Below are positions 7,610 to 16,578 of a stretch of DNA of 64,000 nucleotides, piece by piece (position 1 is the stretch's first letter; each line of letters starts with the position of its first letter). The DNA lies in contig NZ_CAJXNN010000016.1 in the NCBI RefSeq assembly GCF_913057115.1, positions 1-64,000 of the forward strand, read 5' to 3'. The notes under the pieces were generated by a model. That model saw only the letters and a program-made list of their open reading frames with translations, ran no database searches and was not told where the DNA came from. Made by a program: the position numbers and the translations under genes. Origin of the DNA: an uncultured Roseovarius sp. (GTDB lineage: Bacteria; Pseudomonadota; Alphaproteobacteria; Rhodobacterales; Rhodobacteraceae).

Positions 7610-7948
7610 GGCGGCCCCCTGTTTGGCGTTGACCTTTCTATCGCGCAGCGGGCGGGCAGGGGCAAGGCCCATGGTCAATCGCACCCTTGCTGCATGGGAT
7701 TCCCATAGGTTGATTCGTCTTGTGGACGTCGATATAGGGTTGAAATTATCCACATTTGGGGGGTGTGGATAAGTTTTTCCGCTATATATCGAGGTATTTT
7801 TAACGGGCGAGAATTCAATCAATTAAAAACCCGGATAGGTAGAAATACCTTTGTGGATAACCCTCTGGACAGGAAAAAACGCTTTGGAAAGCAACCTTTG
7901 CGTGTAAGCGTTTTGGTGCTGCAACCAAATGCAACGCTGGAGGAAAAC
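7610..7948. other. 339-bp AT-rich intergenic spacer with DnaA boxes
   Basis: This divergent spacer between xthA and the repeat peptide gene is clearly richer in A/T than its surroundings, with stretches such as TATATATCGAGGTATTTTTAA at 7783-7803 and an AAT/TTAA-rich stretch near 7814-7830. It contains three perfect 9-mer DnaA boxes (listed separately). I see no gene on either strand with a plausible start and RBS. Promoters for both flanking genes must lie here. Confidence 0.6.
7746..7860. promoter_or_regulatory. Cluster of three perfect DnaA boxes
   Basis: TTATCCACA occurs on the plus strand at 7746-7754 and on the minus strand at 7764-7772 and 7852-7860 (read as TGTGGATAA on the plus strand). 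All three match the strong E. coli-type R1 box exactly. The first two face each other nine bases apart, with an A/T-rich segment between them and the third. The cluster could be a replication origin, a DnaA titration site or a DnaA-controlled promoter. Three boxes are few for a full oriC. Confidence 0.6.
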
Positions 7949-8167
7949 ATGCTTGCACAACTCAAAACAGAAGAGCGCCTTGCCCCTGAAATCCACGCAG
8001 ATCTGCACGCCGGACAGGCGGTTGAAGCCTTTACCACATCGCTGATCGCGGGGTCAGACATGGGCCTTGGCGAAGGCGTTGAAATGATGACCACATCGCT
8101 TGGCCCCGTCGCCGCAAGCGACGCGCAAAGCGGTGAGGCGGTCGAGGCCTTCACCACAAGCCTCTGA
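7949..8167 (+). CDS. 72-aa peptide with three internal repeats
   Basis: The ATG at 7949 has a strong GGAGGA site five bases upstream. The peptide carries three copies of an 11-residue unit: GQAVEAFTTSL (22-32), GEGVEMMTTSL (41-51) and GEAVEAFTTSL (62-72). The last one ends exactly at the C-terminus. Codons differ between copies (for example GTT GAA GCC TTT against GTC GAG GCC TTC), so the protein repeat rather than the DNA looks selected. There are no cysteines and no signal peptide. Downstream lie an unrecognised 359-aa protein and a DMT exporter. A modified or exported peptide precursor is a hypothesis; I do not recognise the family with confidence. Confidence 0.7.
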   Translation: MLAQLKTEERLAPEIHADLHAGQAVEAFTTSLIAGSDMGLGEGVEMMTTSLGPVAASDAQSGEAVEAFTTSL

Positions 8168-8225
8168 CCTGCAAGCGAAACGGGGCATGCGCCCTTTCCA
8201 CCCCCCGTGAAAAGGAGATCGGCAG

Positions 8226-9305
8226 ATGGGTAACGTTGTTCCACTGGATGTCCTGTTTCGTCAGCACAGCATGGCCGCGCGGCAGGCGGCCATGCTGGAC
8301 CGCTTCGCACAGGAGCGTCGCCGCGATGGCGACGTGTTCTGGCTCAAGGAAAATGCCGAGGCGCTTAACGTCTTGGAAAGCACGGGCGCGATATTGCCGG
8401 AGGGGGCGTTGGAGGTGCATCGCGGCTTTTACGATGAGGTCGAGCGCCGCATGGGGTTTTTCCCGCAATATTATCGTTTCTTTCTGGGTCTTTGCTTGGA
8501 TCTTGAGGATCTTGGGATTGGCGGACAGAAGGGAGGCAAGCTGGTGCAGTGGGTTGCCGATCAGGGGCTGGCCCGCGCGGAGTTATCGGATTTGCAACGC
8601 GCCGAGGCGCGGCGGCTGTGCCTGCGACGGGGCGTTGACCCTGTGGCCGAGGATGGGGGGCTGACCGACCGGCTGCGCGGTTTTGCGCGGCGTTCGGAAA
8701 CCTTCGCGCTGCCTAACAAGAAAGCCGCCTATGAGCTGACCCATATTATTTTTTACCTTTCGGAATATGGCCGGCAAGACCCGGAGGTGGGGCAGGACTT
8801 TATCGATAGCCTGCATTTCGCCGGCACACTCGCGTTCCTGGAATTGAACCTCGATCTTTTGGCCGAAATCTGCATCGCACTTCGCTTTGCCGGGGCCACG
8901 CCGCCGGAGGTCTGGGAAACTTGGCTGAGCGATCAGGTGGAACTTTTCCGGCTTGAGGCCGTGCCGGGCGCGGGTGCGCCGCAGGATGATTATCACCCTT
9001 GGCTTGTGGTCAACTGGGCCATGCGGGTGGCGGGAAAAGGCGGTTTTGCCCAGCAGATACCGGAAGGCCGGGTTGTCTTTCGCCAACCCGCGCCAACGGC
9101 GGGGCCGCTTAGGGAATTATCGGATTGCCTGTACCAGATGGACGAGGCGCGCCGCGGCGACTGGCAGAAGATGCGCACCCCTGTACAAGAGGCCCTTTCG
9201 GACGATGCGCGGCGGGTGCTCTTGGCCGCCGAGGCTGCGACCGACCGGTTCGAAACCTTCTTCGCGGGCTTTGCCCGAACGGGCATGCAACAGGTGGCGC
9301 TATAA
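8226..9305 (+). CDS. Uncharacterised 359-aa protein next to repeat peptide
   Basis: A cytoplasmic, apparently all-alpha protein of 359 residues with no signal peptide or membrane span. It starts after an AGGAGA ribosome binding site. A notable segment at residues ~170-182 (AYELTHIIFYLSEYG) has His and aromatic residues spaced as in some alpha/alpha-barrel proteins; this is weak evidence only. There is no Walker motif, radical-SAM CxxxCxxC or ATP-grasp motif that I can see. Its stop codon overlaps the ATG of the exporter gene (TAATG), so the two are translationally coupled, and the repeat peptide gene lies 58 bases upstream. This looks like a lineage-specific family of unknown function. Confidence 0.75.
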   Translation: MGNVVPLDVLFRQHSMAARQAAMLDRFAQERRRDGDVFWLKENAEALNVLESTGAILPEGALEVHRGFYDEVERRMGFFPQYYRFFLGLCLDLEDLGIGGQKGGKLVQWVADQGLARAELSDLQRAEARRLCLRRGVDPVAEDGGLTDRLRGFARRSETFALPNKKAAYELTHIIFYLSEYGRQDPEVGQDFIDSLHFAGTLAFLELNLDLLAEICIALRFAGATPPEVWETWLSDQVELFRLEAVPGAGAPQDDYHPWLVVNWAMRVAGKGGFAQQIPEGRVVFRQPAPTAGPLRELSDCLYQMDEARRGDWQKMRTPVQEALSDDARRVLLAAEAATDRFETFFAGFARTGMQQVAL

Positions 9306-10198
9306 TGGCCCGGCCCTTGGTGCTCGGGCTGGCCCTGTGCCTGCTTTACACGGTGTTGATCACCGGGGCGGATGCCATCACCAAGCTGTTTGGCCAAGCC
9401 TATGCCGCGCCACAGTTGTTTGCCCTGTCAGGTCTGCTGGTGGCGGGGGCCTGCCTTGTTATCGGGCAGGTGGGGCATCACCGGGGGCATGGCCTGCGTA
9501 CCAGTTGTCCAAGGGCGATGACCATACGGGCGGGGGCGACGGTTTTGGGATCGGTCGCCTTTTACTATGCCTTTGTCTTGCTGCCTTTTGCCGAAGTGTT
9601 CATTTTCGTCGCCTTGATTCCGCTGTTGGCGGCGCTGTTGTCTGGTCCTGTGCTGGGCGAGGGGGTACGCGGCCCGGTCTGGGGTGCCCTTGGCCTTGGA
9701 GCCTTTGGCGTGCTGTGGCTTTTTCCCGGCGGGCTGGGCGAGATTGGCATGGGCCATCTGGTGGCCTTTGTGGCGGTGGCACTTGGCACGGTGTCTTTGG
9801 TCACCTCGCGCTACATCAGCCAGCGGGAAAGCAACCTTCTGGCGCAGGTGTTTTACCCGAACCTCGCGCTTGGCGCGGTGATGTGCGCGGCCTTGCCCTT
9901 TGTTTTTGTGCCGATGGGGCTTGTCGATGTGGCCTGGGCCGTGGCCTATGCCGTGCTGCTCTTTGCGGCGCGGTGGGTGCTGGTGGCCGCGTTGCAGGCC
10001 TTGCCCGCCTATGTGGTGACGCCTTTGATGAACATGCAGTTCGTCTGGATGGTGCTGATTGGCGCAGTGGGTTTTGGCGAAACACCGGGGCCGGGCGTGT
10101 TTCTTGGGGCGATGATTGTCATGCTCGCCGGTCTGTGGTTGGTGCGGGATCAGGCGCGCCCGATACCCGGCCGAAGCGCGGCAATGCCTGCGGAATAG
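9305..10198 (+). CDS. EamA/DMT-family transporter
   Basis: A 297-residue, very hydrophobic protein with about ten transmembrane helices in two repeats of five, the layout of drug/metabolite transporter (EamA) exporters. A second-half segment LLFAARWVLVAALQALPAYVVTPL matches the EamA pattern in which the last helices follow a conserved Pro. The start ATG overlaps the stop of the 359-aa gene. Related proteins export amino acids, small metabolites or dipeptides across the inner membrane. The tight coupling suggests it moves the product of the upstream peptide/359-aa pair, but the substrate is not known. Confidence 0.82.
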   Translation: MARPLVLGLALCLLYTVLITGADAITKLFGQAYAAPQLFALSGLLVAGACLVIGQVGHHRGHGLRTSCPRAMTIRAGATVLGSVAFYYAFVLLPFAEVFIFVALIPLLAALLSGPVLGEGVRGPVWGALGLGAFGVLWLFPGGLGEIGMGHLVAFVAVALGTVSLVTSRYISQRESNLLAQVFYPNLALGAVMCAALPFVFVPMGLVDVAWAVAYAVLLFAARWVLVAALQALPAYVVTPLMNMQFVWMVLIGAVGFGETPGPGVFLGAMIVMLAGLWLVRDQARPIPGRSAAMPAE

Positions 10199-10297
10199 GC
10201 AGATTGGTGCCCGTGCGTTGGATTTTCCGGATTTCCCCGCGATTCCCGCCCCTGATTTGCGTAGCCTCTGGCAAGGCCAAAAATGAAAGGGGATGTC

Positions 10298-10612
10298 ATG
10301 CTGGAATTTCTGAAACGTCTGGGCGGGGTCAGTGCGCCGAACAAACCCGAATCGCAGCGCGCGCGCTTTGAACGTCTGGTATCGGAGTTGAACGAGGCGC
10401 TGGACGAGTTGACGGACAAGCCAGCGGTGACCGTGCAGCCGGACAGCGGACACATATCCTTTGACATGCCCGAGCAGTTTCCGGACGAGGCTCTGACCCT
10501 GCCCAAGCCTGACACGACCGAGGCGACGTCAGAGGACAGGAATGATTCCGAAGCGGGCACAGATGAGCGCTCTGCTGAGGCGGGCGACGAGAAAGAGGCC
10601 AAAGCCGCCTGA
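10298..10612 (+). CDS. Hypothetical acidic protein, 104 aa
   Basis: Begins MLEFLKRLGG with an AGGGG site five bases before the ATG; an ATG 15 bases upstream is in frame but has no spacing for a ribosome binding site. Residues 1-65 are amphipathic and may fold, with a possible N-terminal membrane-associating helix. Residues 66-104 are very rich in Glu, Asp, Ser and Ala and probably disordered. It lies after the DMT gene with a 99-bp gap and converges on the Fe-S carrier gene. I do not recognise the family. Confidence 0.6.
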   Translation: MLEFLKRLGGVSAPNKPESQRARFERLVSELNEALDELTDKPAVTVQPDSGHISFDMPEQFPDEALTLPKPDTTEATSEDRNDSEAGTDERSAEAGDEKEAKAA

Positions 10613-10627
10613 AGGCGGCAAGCCAGC

Positions 10628-10951
10628 TTACATGGAGAAGGATGTTCCGCAGCCGCAAGAGCTGCTGGCGTTGGGGTTTTCGATGGTGAAGCGCGCGCCG
10701 ATCAGTTCTTCGGTGAAGTCGATGGTTGCCCCGGTCAGGAAGGGCAGGGACACGCTGTCGACCACGACTTTTTGGCCTTGGCCTTCCAGCACCACGTCGT
10801 CTTGCGCCGGTTCGTCGAGCTTGATCTCGTATTGAAACCCGGAACAGCCGCCGCCTTCGACGGCGATCCGAAGGGCTTGACCCTGATCACCGGCGCCGAT
10901 TTCGGCCAGCCGGGCAAAGGCGCGGTCGGTCACTTTCGGGGGCAATTGCAT
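10628..10951 (-). CDS. erpA: A-type iron-sulfur carrier (HesB/IscA/ErpA family)
   Basis: A 107-residue A-type carrier with the three conserved cysteines: one in GGGCSGFQYE (about residue 36) and two in the C-terminal CGCG (about residues 99 and 101). These ligate a transient Fe-S cluster passed to apo-proteins. The N-terminus MQLPPKVTDRA fits the HesB/ErpA group. The symbol erpA is the usual label for the stand-alone alphaproteobacterial gene, but SufA/IscA cannot be excluded. It is divergent from dgt, with a 77-bp spacer that must hold both promoters. Confidence 0.88.
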   Translation of the reverse strand: MQLPPKVTDRAFARLAEIGAGDQGQALRIAVEGGGCSGFQYEIKLDEPAQDDVVLEGQGQKVVVDSVSLPFLTGATIDFTEELIGARFTIENPNASSSCGCGTSFSM

Positions 10952-11028
10952 GGCACGCTCCTGACTGTTCCTTATTGAATTGCTTTACAATATATGGGGC
11001 GCGTCAACTGGCGACAAGGATGGCTGTT

Positions 11029-12198
11029 ATGCAAATGCCCTATGCCTCGGACCCCGGCCATTCGCGTGGGCGGAAGGTAGAGGAGGAAGAAAGCGCGTTC
11101 CGCTCCTGTTATCAGCGGGATCGCGACCGGATCATCCACTCAAGCGCCTTTCGGCGGCTCAAGCACAAGACGCAGGTTTTCGTCGAGCATGAAGGCGATT
11201 ATTTCCGCACGCGGTTGACCCATTCCATCGAAGTGGCGCAGGTGGCACGGACGATTGCCGGGGCGCTTGGCCTCAACCAGGAACTGACCGAGGCGGTGGC
11301 GCTGGCACATGATCTGGGGCACACGCCTTTCGGGCATACCGGCGAGGATGCGCTTGATGCGCTGATGCAGCCCTATGGCGGGTTCGATCACAACGCGCAG
11401 GCGGTGCGCATCGTCACCAGCCTTGAGCGGCACTATGCTGAATTCGACGGCCTGAACCTGACGTGGGACACGCTGGAAGGGATCGCCAAGCACAACGGGC
11501 CTGTCACGGGGGAATTGCCCTGGGCCTTGGCCGAGTACAACGCGCGGCACGATCTTGAGTTGCACAGCCATGCCAGTGCCGAGGCGCAGGTGGCCGCGCT
11601 GGCCGATGACATTGCCTATAACAACCACGACCTGCATGATGGGCTGCGTGCGGGGTTGTTTACCGAGGCCGATATTCGCGGCCTGCCCATAGTCGGGGCC
11701 TGTTACGCGGAGGTGGATGCTTTATATCCCGATATTGACGACTATCGCCGCCGCCACGAGGCGCTGCGCCGGGTCTTCGGCGTCATGGTCGGCGATGTGA
11801 TCGACGCCTCGCGCGCCGTGCTGGCCGAGGTTGCGCCGGGCAGCGCGCAAGAGGTGCGCGATCTGGGCCGCCCGGTGATCTGTTTCTCGGATCAAGGCGG
11901 CCGGGATATTCGCGAGATCCATGCATTTCTGTTCGAGCGCATGTATCGCGCGCCCAGCGTGATCGAAATGCGCAAGCGCGTGACCCATGTGGTTGAAGAT
12001 CTGTTCCCGTTTTATATGGCCAACCCGACTCATCTCCCAAGCCGTTGGCAGGGCGACGTGGTCGCAGCGCGGGACGAAACCGGCTTGGCGCGCCTGGTCA
12101 GTGACTATATCGCTGGAATGACTGACAGGTTCGCCTTGGAAAGCCATTCCCGGCTGCTGGGCGGCGCGAATGTCGGTATTGAACGTGGGGGTGTGTGA
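11029..12198 (+). CDS. dgt: Deoxyguanosinetriphosphate triphosphohydrolase-like protein
   Basis: A 389-aa HD-domain dNTPase. The metal site is visible as RLTHSIEVAQVA (His) and AHDLGHTPFGH (His-Asp), with a further DDIAYNNHD motif around residue 195. These enzymes hydrolyse dNTPs to nucleoside and triphosphate and help control the nucleotide pool. The length fits the shorter type-2 family. The start at 11029 (MQMPYASDPG) has AAGGA eight bases upstream; other in-frame ATGs at 11020 and 11035 are less well placed. Its stop lies next to the start of the antiporter gene, so the two may be co-transcribed. Confidence 0.93.
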   Translation: MQMPYASDPGHSRGRKVEEEESAFRSCYQRDRDRIIHSSAFRRLKHKTQVFVEHEGDYFRTRLTHSIEVAQVARTIAGALGLNQELTEAVALAHDLGHTPFGHTGEDALDALMQPYGGFDHNAQAVRIVTSLERHYAEFDGLNLTWDTLEGIAKHNGPVTGELPWALAEYNARHDLELHSHASAEAQVAALADDIAYNNHDLHDGLRAGLFTEADIRGLPIVGACYAEVDALYPDIDDYRRRHEALRRVFGVMVGDVIDASRAVLAEVAPGSAQEVRDLGRPVICFSDQGGRDIREIHAFLFERMYRAPSVIEMRKRVTHVVEDLFPFYMANPTHLPSRWQGDVVAARDETGLARLVSDYIAGMTDRFALESHSRLLGGANVGIERGGV

Positions 12199-12200
12199 CA

Positions 12201-14036
12201 ATGGCCATTGAAACCGCGACCGACGGCGCAATGGCCCCGGTGATGGCCTTTGCCCTTGTGGGCGCGCTTGGGGTCGGCTCGCAATGGCTGGCGTGGCGCC
12301 TGCGGATGCCTGCGATTGTCTTGATGCTACTGGCCGGGCTTCTGGTGGGCCCGGTTCTGGGTGTGTTCGACCCCGAGCGTGATATCGGCCCGCTTATGGG
12401 GCCGATGATTTCGGTCGCTGTGGCGATCATCCTGTTCGAGGGTGGCCTGACCTTGAGCCTCCATTCCCTGCGTGGCGCGGCTGAGGGTGTGAAGCGTCTG
12501 GTTGTCGTCGGAGCGCCCTTGGGCTGGCTTTTGTCGACATTGGCGCTGCGCTATGTGGCGGGGCTGGATTGGGCGTCGTCCGCTGTTTTCGGGGGCATCA
12601 TGATCGTCACCGGCCCGACGGTGATCGCCCCGTTGCTGCGTCAGGCGCGTCTGAACCATCGCCCGGCGCAATTGCTGCAATGGGAAGCCATCGTCAATGA
12701 CCCGATCGGCGCCTTGGCGGCGGTGTTGGCTTTCGAAGTTGTTCTGGTCCTGCAAGCGGCGGAAACGATGGGCGACGCGGTCTGGGATATCGTGCGCGGG
12801 ATCGTGGTGGCCAGTGTGCTGGGGGCCGCTGGCGGTTGGGTCATCTCCGAAGGTTTCCGGCGGGCCTATGTGCCGGAGTTCATGAAGGTGCCGGTGCTGT
12901 TTGCTGCGCTTTTGGGCATCTTTGCCCTGTCGGATTACGTGTTGCACGAAAGTGGGCTTTTGGCGGTGACGGTCATGGGCATCTGGATCGCCAATGCCGA
13001 TCTGCCGAGTTACACCGAGCTTCGCCGGTTCAAGGAGCACGCGACGATCCTGCTGGTTTCGGGCGTGTTCATCCTTTTGGCGGCCAGTATGGATTTTGAA
13101 ACGCTGGCGCTTTTGGATTGGCGCGCGGTGGGATTGGTTCTCGTGGTAATCCTCTTGGTGCGACCCGTTACGGTGTTGTTGTCCTTGGCCGGTACAGGTT
13201 TGCCGATGAAAGAGCGGCTTCTGGTGGGCTTCACGGGGCCGCGCGGTGTCGTACTGGTGGCGGTCGCCGGATTATTCGGTGAGAGGTTGGTTGCCGAAGG
13301 TATTGAAAAGGCGGCGCTTTTAACGCCGCTCGCCTTTGCCTTGGTGGCGGCGACGGTCGTCTTGCATGGCTTTTCCCTGCGTCCGATGGCGCGTGCGCTT
13401 GGGCTGGCCGGGGCGGCGACGCCGGGGGTGATCATCGTCGGTGGGTCACGATTTGCGGCCTCGCTGGCCAAAGCTCTGGGCGAGTTGGAGGTGCCGGTGC
13501 TGGTGACCGATGCCAACCGTACACGCCTGCGGGCCGCACGCGAGGAAGGGCTGCCGGTGTTCTTTGGTGACATCCTGTCGGAAGCCGCCGAGCACGGGGT
13601 TGAGATCATGAGCTACGGCAAGGTGATCGCCGCGTCGGACAATGACGCCTATAACACGCTTGTGGCCACCGACCTTGCGCCGGAATTTGGCCGTGAGAAC
13701 GTGTTTCAGTTCAAGCGTGCGAAACAGGACAGCCGCCGCCATGCCCTTCCCTCGACCTTGGGCGGGCGGGCCATTGCGGGTGGTCTGACCTACTATGAAA
13801 TTGCCTCGAAGATGAACACCGGCTGGGAGGTTCGAAGGACCCGGCTTAGCGAGGACTATACGCTTGATGACTGGCGAGAGGCGAATCCGGATGCGGTGCT
13901 TGTCGCCGAGGTGCCAGAGGGCGGTGACCTGCGCATTCTGGCCGAGGACGCCACGCCGAAGGCGGTACCGGGAACCCGCCTTTTGGCGTTGTCGGAACGG
14001 CGCGAAACGCGGAATGACGAGGCAAGGCAGGATTAA
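12201..14036 (+). CDS. Cation:proton antiporter (CPA1) with TrkA-N-like domain
   Basis: A 611-residue inner-membrane protein. About 12 transmembrane helices (residues ~10-395) form a NhaP-type Na+(K+)/H+ exchanger; a VNDPIGAL motif carries the Asn-Asp pair of the transport site. From residue ~398 a cytoplasmic Rossmann-like domain follows (VIIVGGSRFAASLAKAL), resembling a TrkA-N/RCK nucleotide sensor that would gate transport. The ATG at 12201 was chosen; a GTG at 12195 overlapping the dgt stop is possible. It probably serves pH and sodium homeostasis in a marine habitat. Confidence 0.88.
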   Translation: MAIETATDGAMAPVMAFALVGALGVGSQWLAWRLRMPAIVLMLLAGLLVGPVLGVFDPERDIGPLMGPMISVAVAIILFEGGLTLSLHSLRGAAEGVKRLVVVGAPLGWLLSTLALRYVAGLDWASSAVFGGIMIVTGPTVIAPLLRQARLNHRPAQLLQWEAIVNDPIGALAAVLAFEVVLVLQAAETMGDAVWDIVRGIVVASVLGAAGGWVISEGFRRAYVPEFMKVPVLFAALLGIFALSDYVLHESGLLAVTVMGIWIANADLPSYTELRRFKEHATILLVSGVFILLAASMDFETLALLDWRAVGLVLVVILLVRPVTVLLSLAGTGLPMKERLLVGFTGPRGVVLVAVAGLFGERLVAEGIEKAALLTPLAFALVAATVVLHGFSLRPMARALGLAGAATPGVIIVGGSRFAASLAKALGELEVPVLVTDANRTRLRAAREEGLPVFFGDILSEAAEHGVEIMSYGKVIAASDNDAYNTLVATDLAPEFGRENVFQFKRAKQDSRRHALPSTLGGRAIAGGLTYYEIASKMNTGWEVRRTRLSEDYTLDDWREANPDAVLVAEVPEGGDLRILAEDATPKAVPGTRLLALSERRETRNDEARQD

Positions 14037-14089
14037 GCAATCTGTGGCCAATCTGGGGCTGCCAGTATGCGAGGGAAATACGCGCAAGC

Positions 14090-14740
14090 ATGGATGCGGG
14101 AGAGTTCAGGGACAAGGTTGTCGTGATCCTGGCCGCGGGGTGCGCCGAGGGCCGCGATCTGGCGCGCATGGCGGCCTGCGCCGGGGCGCGCGTGGTTGTG
14201 GTGGACCACGATGCGGAGCAGGTGAAGGCGATCGCCAAAACCGCGCCGGACCGGATCGAGGCGTTGCATCTCGACGCCTTGCGCCCGGCGCATTGCCAGT
14301 TGCTCGGCACGACATGGGCGGCCGAACCGCTGGACCTTTTGATCCATTGTCAGGCGTTGCGTACGCCGCACCGGGCTGGGGCGGCCGTTCAGGGGATCGC
14401 GGCGCTGACCGAAGGCTTGTCAAAAGGGCTGACGCAAGGCCGGGGCCGTGTGCTTGTGCTGTTTTGGCCGGCAGCACCCGATGCCGGGCCGGGGCCTGCG
14501 GCGCTGATGCAAGCGCTTGAGGCATTGCCACCGCTCATGCAAGCCGAAAGCTGGGCCGGGGGGCTTGCGGTGACCGGGCTTCGCCTGCCGCGCACCAAAG
14601 CCACGGTCAAAAGCCTGCGCCGCGTGGTCTGTGGCCTGATGGCCGAAGATACGGCTTTTGCGCCGGGTGTGGTTTTGCCCTTGGCCCCTGATCCGATTGA
14701 CGCGGGCGGTAACGGTGTTAAACCGACGCGCGACGAATGA
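14090..14740 (+). CDS. SDR-like Rossmann protein, degenerate
   Basis: A 216-residue protein with an N-terminal strand-turn ([19 protein letters not shown]) and [11 protein letters not shown] that recall a short-chain dehydrogenase Rossmann fold. The glycine motif is AAGCAEG instead of GxxxGxG, and no NNAG or YxxxK motif is present. It ends 12 bases before argS. It is probably a diverged family member without normal redox activity, but no function can be assigned. The pairing with argS does not suggest a role. Confidence 0.6.
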   Translation: MDAGEFRDKVVVILAAGCAEGRDLARMAACAGARVVVVDHDAEQVKAIAKTAPDRIEALHLDALRPAHCQLLGTTWAAEPLDLLIHCQALRTPHRAGAAVQGIAALTEGLSKGLTQGRGRVLVLFWPAAPDAGPGPAALMQALEALPPLMQAESWAGGLAVTGLRLPRTKATVKSLRRVVCGLMAEDTAFAPGVVLPLAPDPIDAGGNGVKPTRDE

Positions 14741-14751
14741 GGGATAACACC

Positions 14752-16497
14752 ATGAACCTTTTCACCGAAATCCATGCACTGGTTCTGGAAGCGCTGGCCG
14801 CGATGCAGGCCGATGGCGCGCTGCCCGAGGGGCTGGACCTTGGCAATGTGACGGTTGAGCCGCCGCGCGACCCCGCGCATGGCGACATGGCCACCAATGC
14901 CGCGATGGTGCTGGCCAAGCCCGCCAAATCCAAGCCCCGCGATATTGCCGAAGCACTGGCGACCCGTTTGCGCACGGATGAGCGGATCACGCAGGCCGAG
15001 GTGGCCGGGCCCGGCTTTCTGAACCTGCGGCTGGCCCCGTCGATGTGGCAGGCGGTAATGCGCTCCGCTCTGGAAACCGGCGATGATTTTGGCCGTTCTG
15101 ACATGGGGCAGGGCAAGCGCGTGAACGTCGAATACGTCAGCGCCAATCCCACCGGCCCGCTGCACGTGGGCCACACGCGCGGCGCGGTCTTTGGCGATGC
15201 TTTGGCCAGCCTGCTGGATTTCGTGGGTTATGATGTGACCCGCGAATATTACATCAACGATGGCGGCGCGCAGGTCGATGTGCTCGCACGGTCGGTTTAC
15301 CTGCGCTACTTGGAGGCCCATGGCCGCGAGGTGGCTTTCGAGGATGGCACCTATCCGGGCGATTACCTGATTGCCGTGGGCGAAGCGCTTATGACCGAGG
15401 TGGGCGAGGCCTATGTCGATCAGCCCGAAGCGGTCTGGCTGGCCGAAGTGCGGGCCTTTGCGACCGACGCGATGATGGGGATGATCCGCGAAGACCTTAA
15501 AGCGCTTGGTGTAGAGATGGATGTCTTCTTTTCGGAAAAATCGCTTTATGGCACGGGCCGGATCGAAGAGGCATTGAAGGCGCTGGAGGCCAAGGGCCTG
15601 ATCTATGAAGGCGTGTTGGAGCCGCCCAAGGGCAAAAAGCCCGAGGACTGGGAGCCGCGCGAACAGACGCTGTTCAAGTCCACCGAGCATGGAGATGACG
15701 TGGACCGGCCCGTTAAAAAGTCCGACGGAAGCTGGACCTATTTCGCCCCCGATATCGCCTATCACTATGACAAGGTGGAACGCGGGTTCGATATGCTGAT
15801 CGACGTCTTCGGCGCCGATCACGGCGGTTATGTCAAACGGATGAAGGCCGCCGTCTCGGCCCTTACGGATGGCAAGGTGCCGCTGGATATCAAGCTGACG
15901 CAGCTTGTGAAGCTCTACAAGAACGGTGAACCCTTCAAGATGTCGAAGCGGGCAGGCACCTTCGTGACCCTGCGCGATGTTGTCGATGCCGTGGGCAAGG
16001 ATGTCACACGCTTCCACATGCTGACCCGCAAGAACGACGCGCCGCTGGACTTCGATTTCGATAAGGTGTTGGAGCAATCCAAGGACAACCCGGTGTTTTA
16101 CGTGCAATACGCCAATGCCCGGGTGAACAGCGTTTTGCGCAAGGCGCGCGAGGCGGGGATTGACGTGGACGACGCCACGCTGGCCAAATCCGATCTGGCC
16201 AGCCTGACGCATGAGGCCGAACTGGCCGTTGCTAAGAAATTGGCCGAATGGCCGCGCATGGTGGAAATTGCAGGCCGCACGAACGAGCCGCATCGCGTGG
16301 CCTTTTACCTTTATGATCTGGCAAGCGAATTGCACGCGCTTTGGAACCGGGGCAACGATGATCCCTCCCTGCGGTTCTTGCAGGAGGGCGACGCGGCCAC
16401 GTCACAGGCGAAAATCGCGCTGGCGCGGGCCACGACCGTTGTTATTTCCGCAGGTCTTGGTATTCTTGGCGTAACTCCGGCCGAGGAGATGCGGTAA
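14752..16497 (+). CDS. argS: Arginyl-tRNA synthetase
   Basis: A 581-residue class I synthetase that charges tRNA-Arg. The N-terminal tRNA-binding domain is followed by [14 protein letters not shown] (the HIGH signature as HVGH) around residue 133 and FKMSKRAG (KMSK) around residue 397, then the DALR anticodon-binding domain with [20 protein letters not shown]. The ATG at 14752 gives the standard N-terminus MNLFTEIH. It is followed by the SPOR-domain gene 81 bp later, as in many Rhodobacteraceae. Confidence 0.97.
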   Translation: MNLFTEIHALVLEALAAMQADGALPEGLDLGNVTVEPPRDPAHGDMATNAAMVLAKPAKSKPRDIAEALATRLRTDERITQAEVAGPGFLNLRLAPSMWQAVMRSALETGDDFGRSDMGQGKRVNVEYVSANPTGPLHVGHTRGAVFGDALASLLDFVGYDVTREYYINDGGAQVDVLARSVYLRYLEAHGREVAFEDGTYPGDYLIAVGEALMTEVGEAYVDQPEAVWLAEVRAFATDAMMGMIREDLKALGVEMDVFFSEKSLYGTGRIEEALKALEAKGLIYEGVLEPPKGKKPEDWEPREQTLFKSTEHGDDVDRPVKKSDGSWTYFAPDIAYHYDKVERGFDMLIDVFGADHGGYVKRMKAAVSALTDGKVPLDIKLTQLVKLYKNGEPFKMSKRAGTFVTLRDVVDAVGKDVTRFHMLTRKNDAPLDFDFDKVLEQSKDNPVFYVQYANARVNSVLRKAREAGIDVDDATLAKSDLASLTHEAELAVAKKLAEWPRMVEIAGRTNEPHRVAFYLYDLASELHALWNRGNDDPSLRFLQEGDAATSQAKIALARATTVVISAGLGILGVTPAEEMR

Positions 16498-16578
16498 CAA
16501 ATCGCACAGAACGCGCCGGGGCGAGGCAGATTAAGCAAACCCCGGCGGCCATGTACCGCCGTGGCAGTGAGGCGAGAA

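Noticed and set aside
7763..7948. 62-residue upstream extension of the repeat peptide frame
   Set aside because: It would run through the DnaA-box spacer and lacks an RBS; the ATG at 7949 has a strong one.
14389..16335. 648-aa minus-strand open frame
   Set aside because: It is an antisense shadow of argS, with His/Gly/Gln-rich composition and no recognisable domain.
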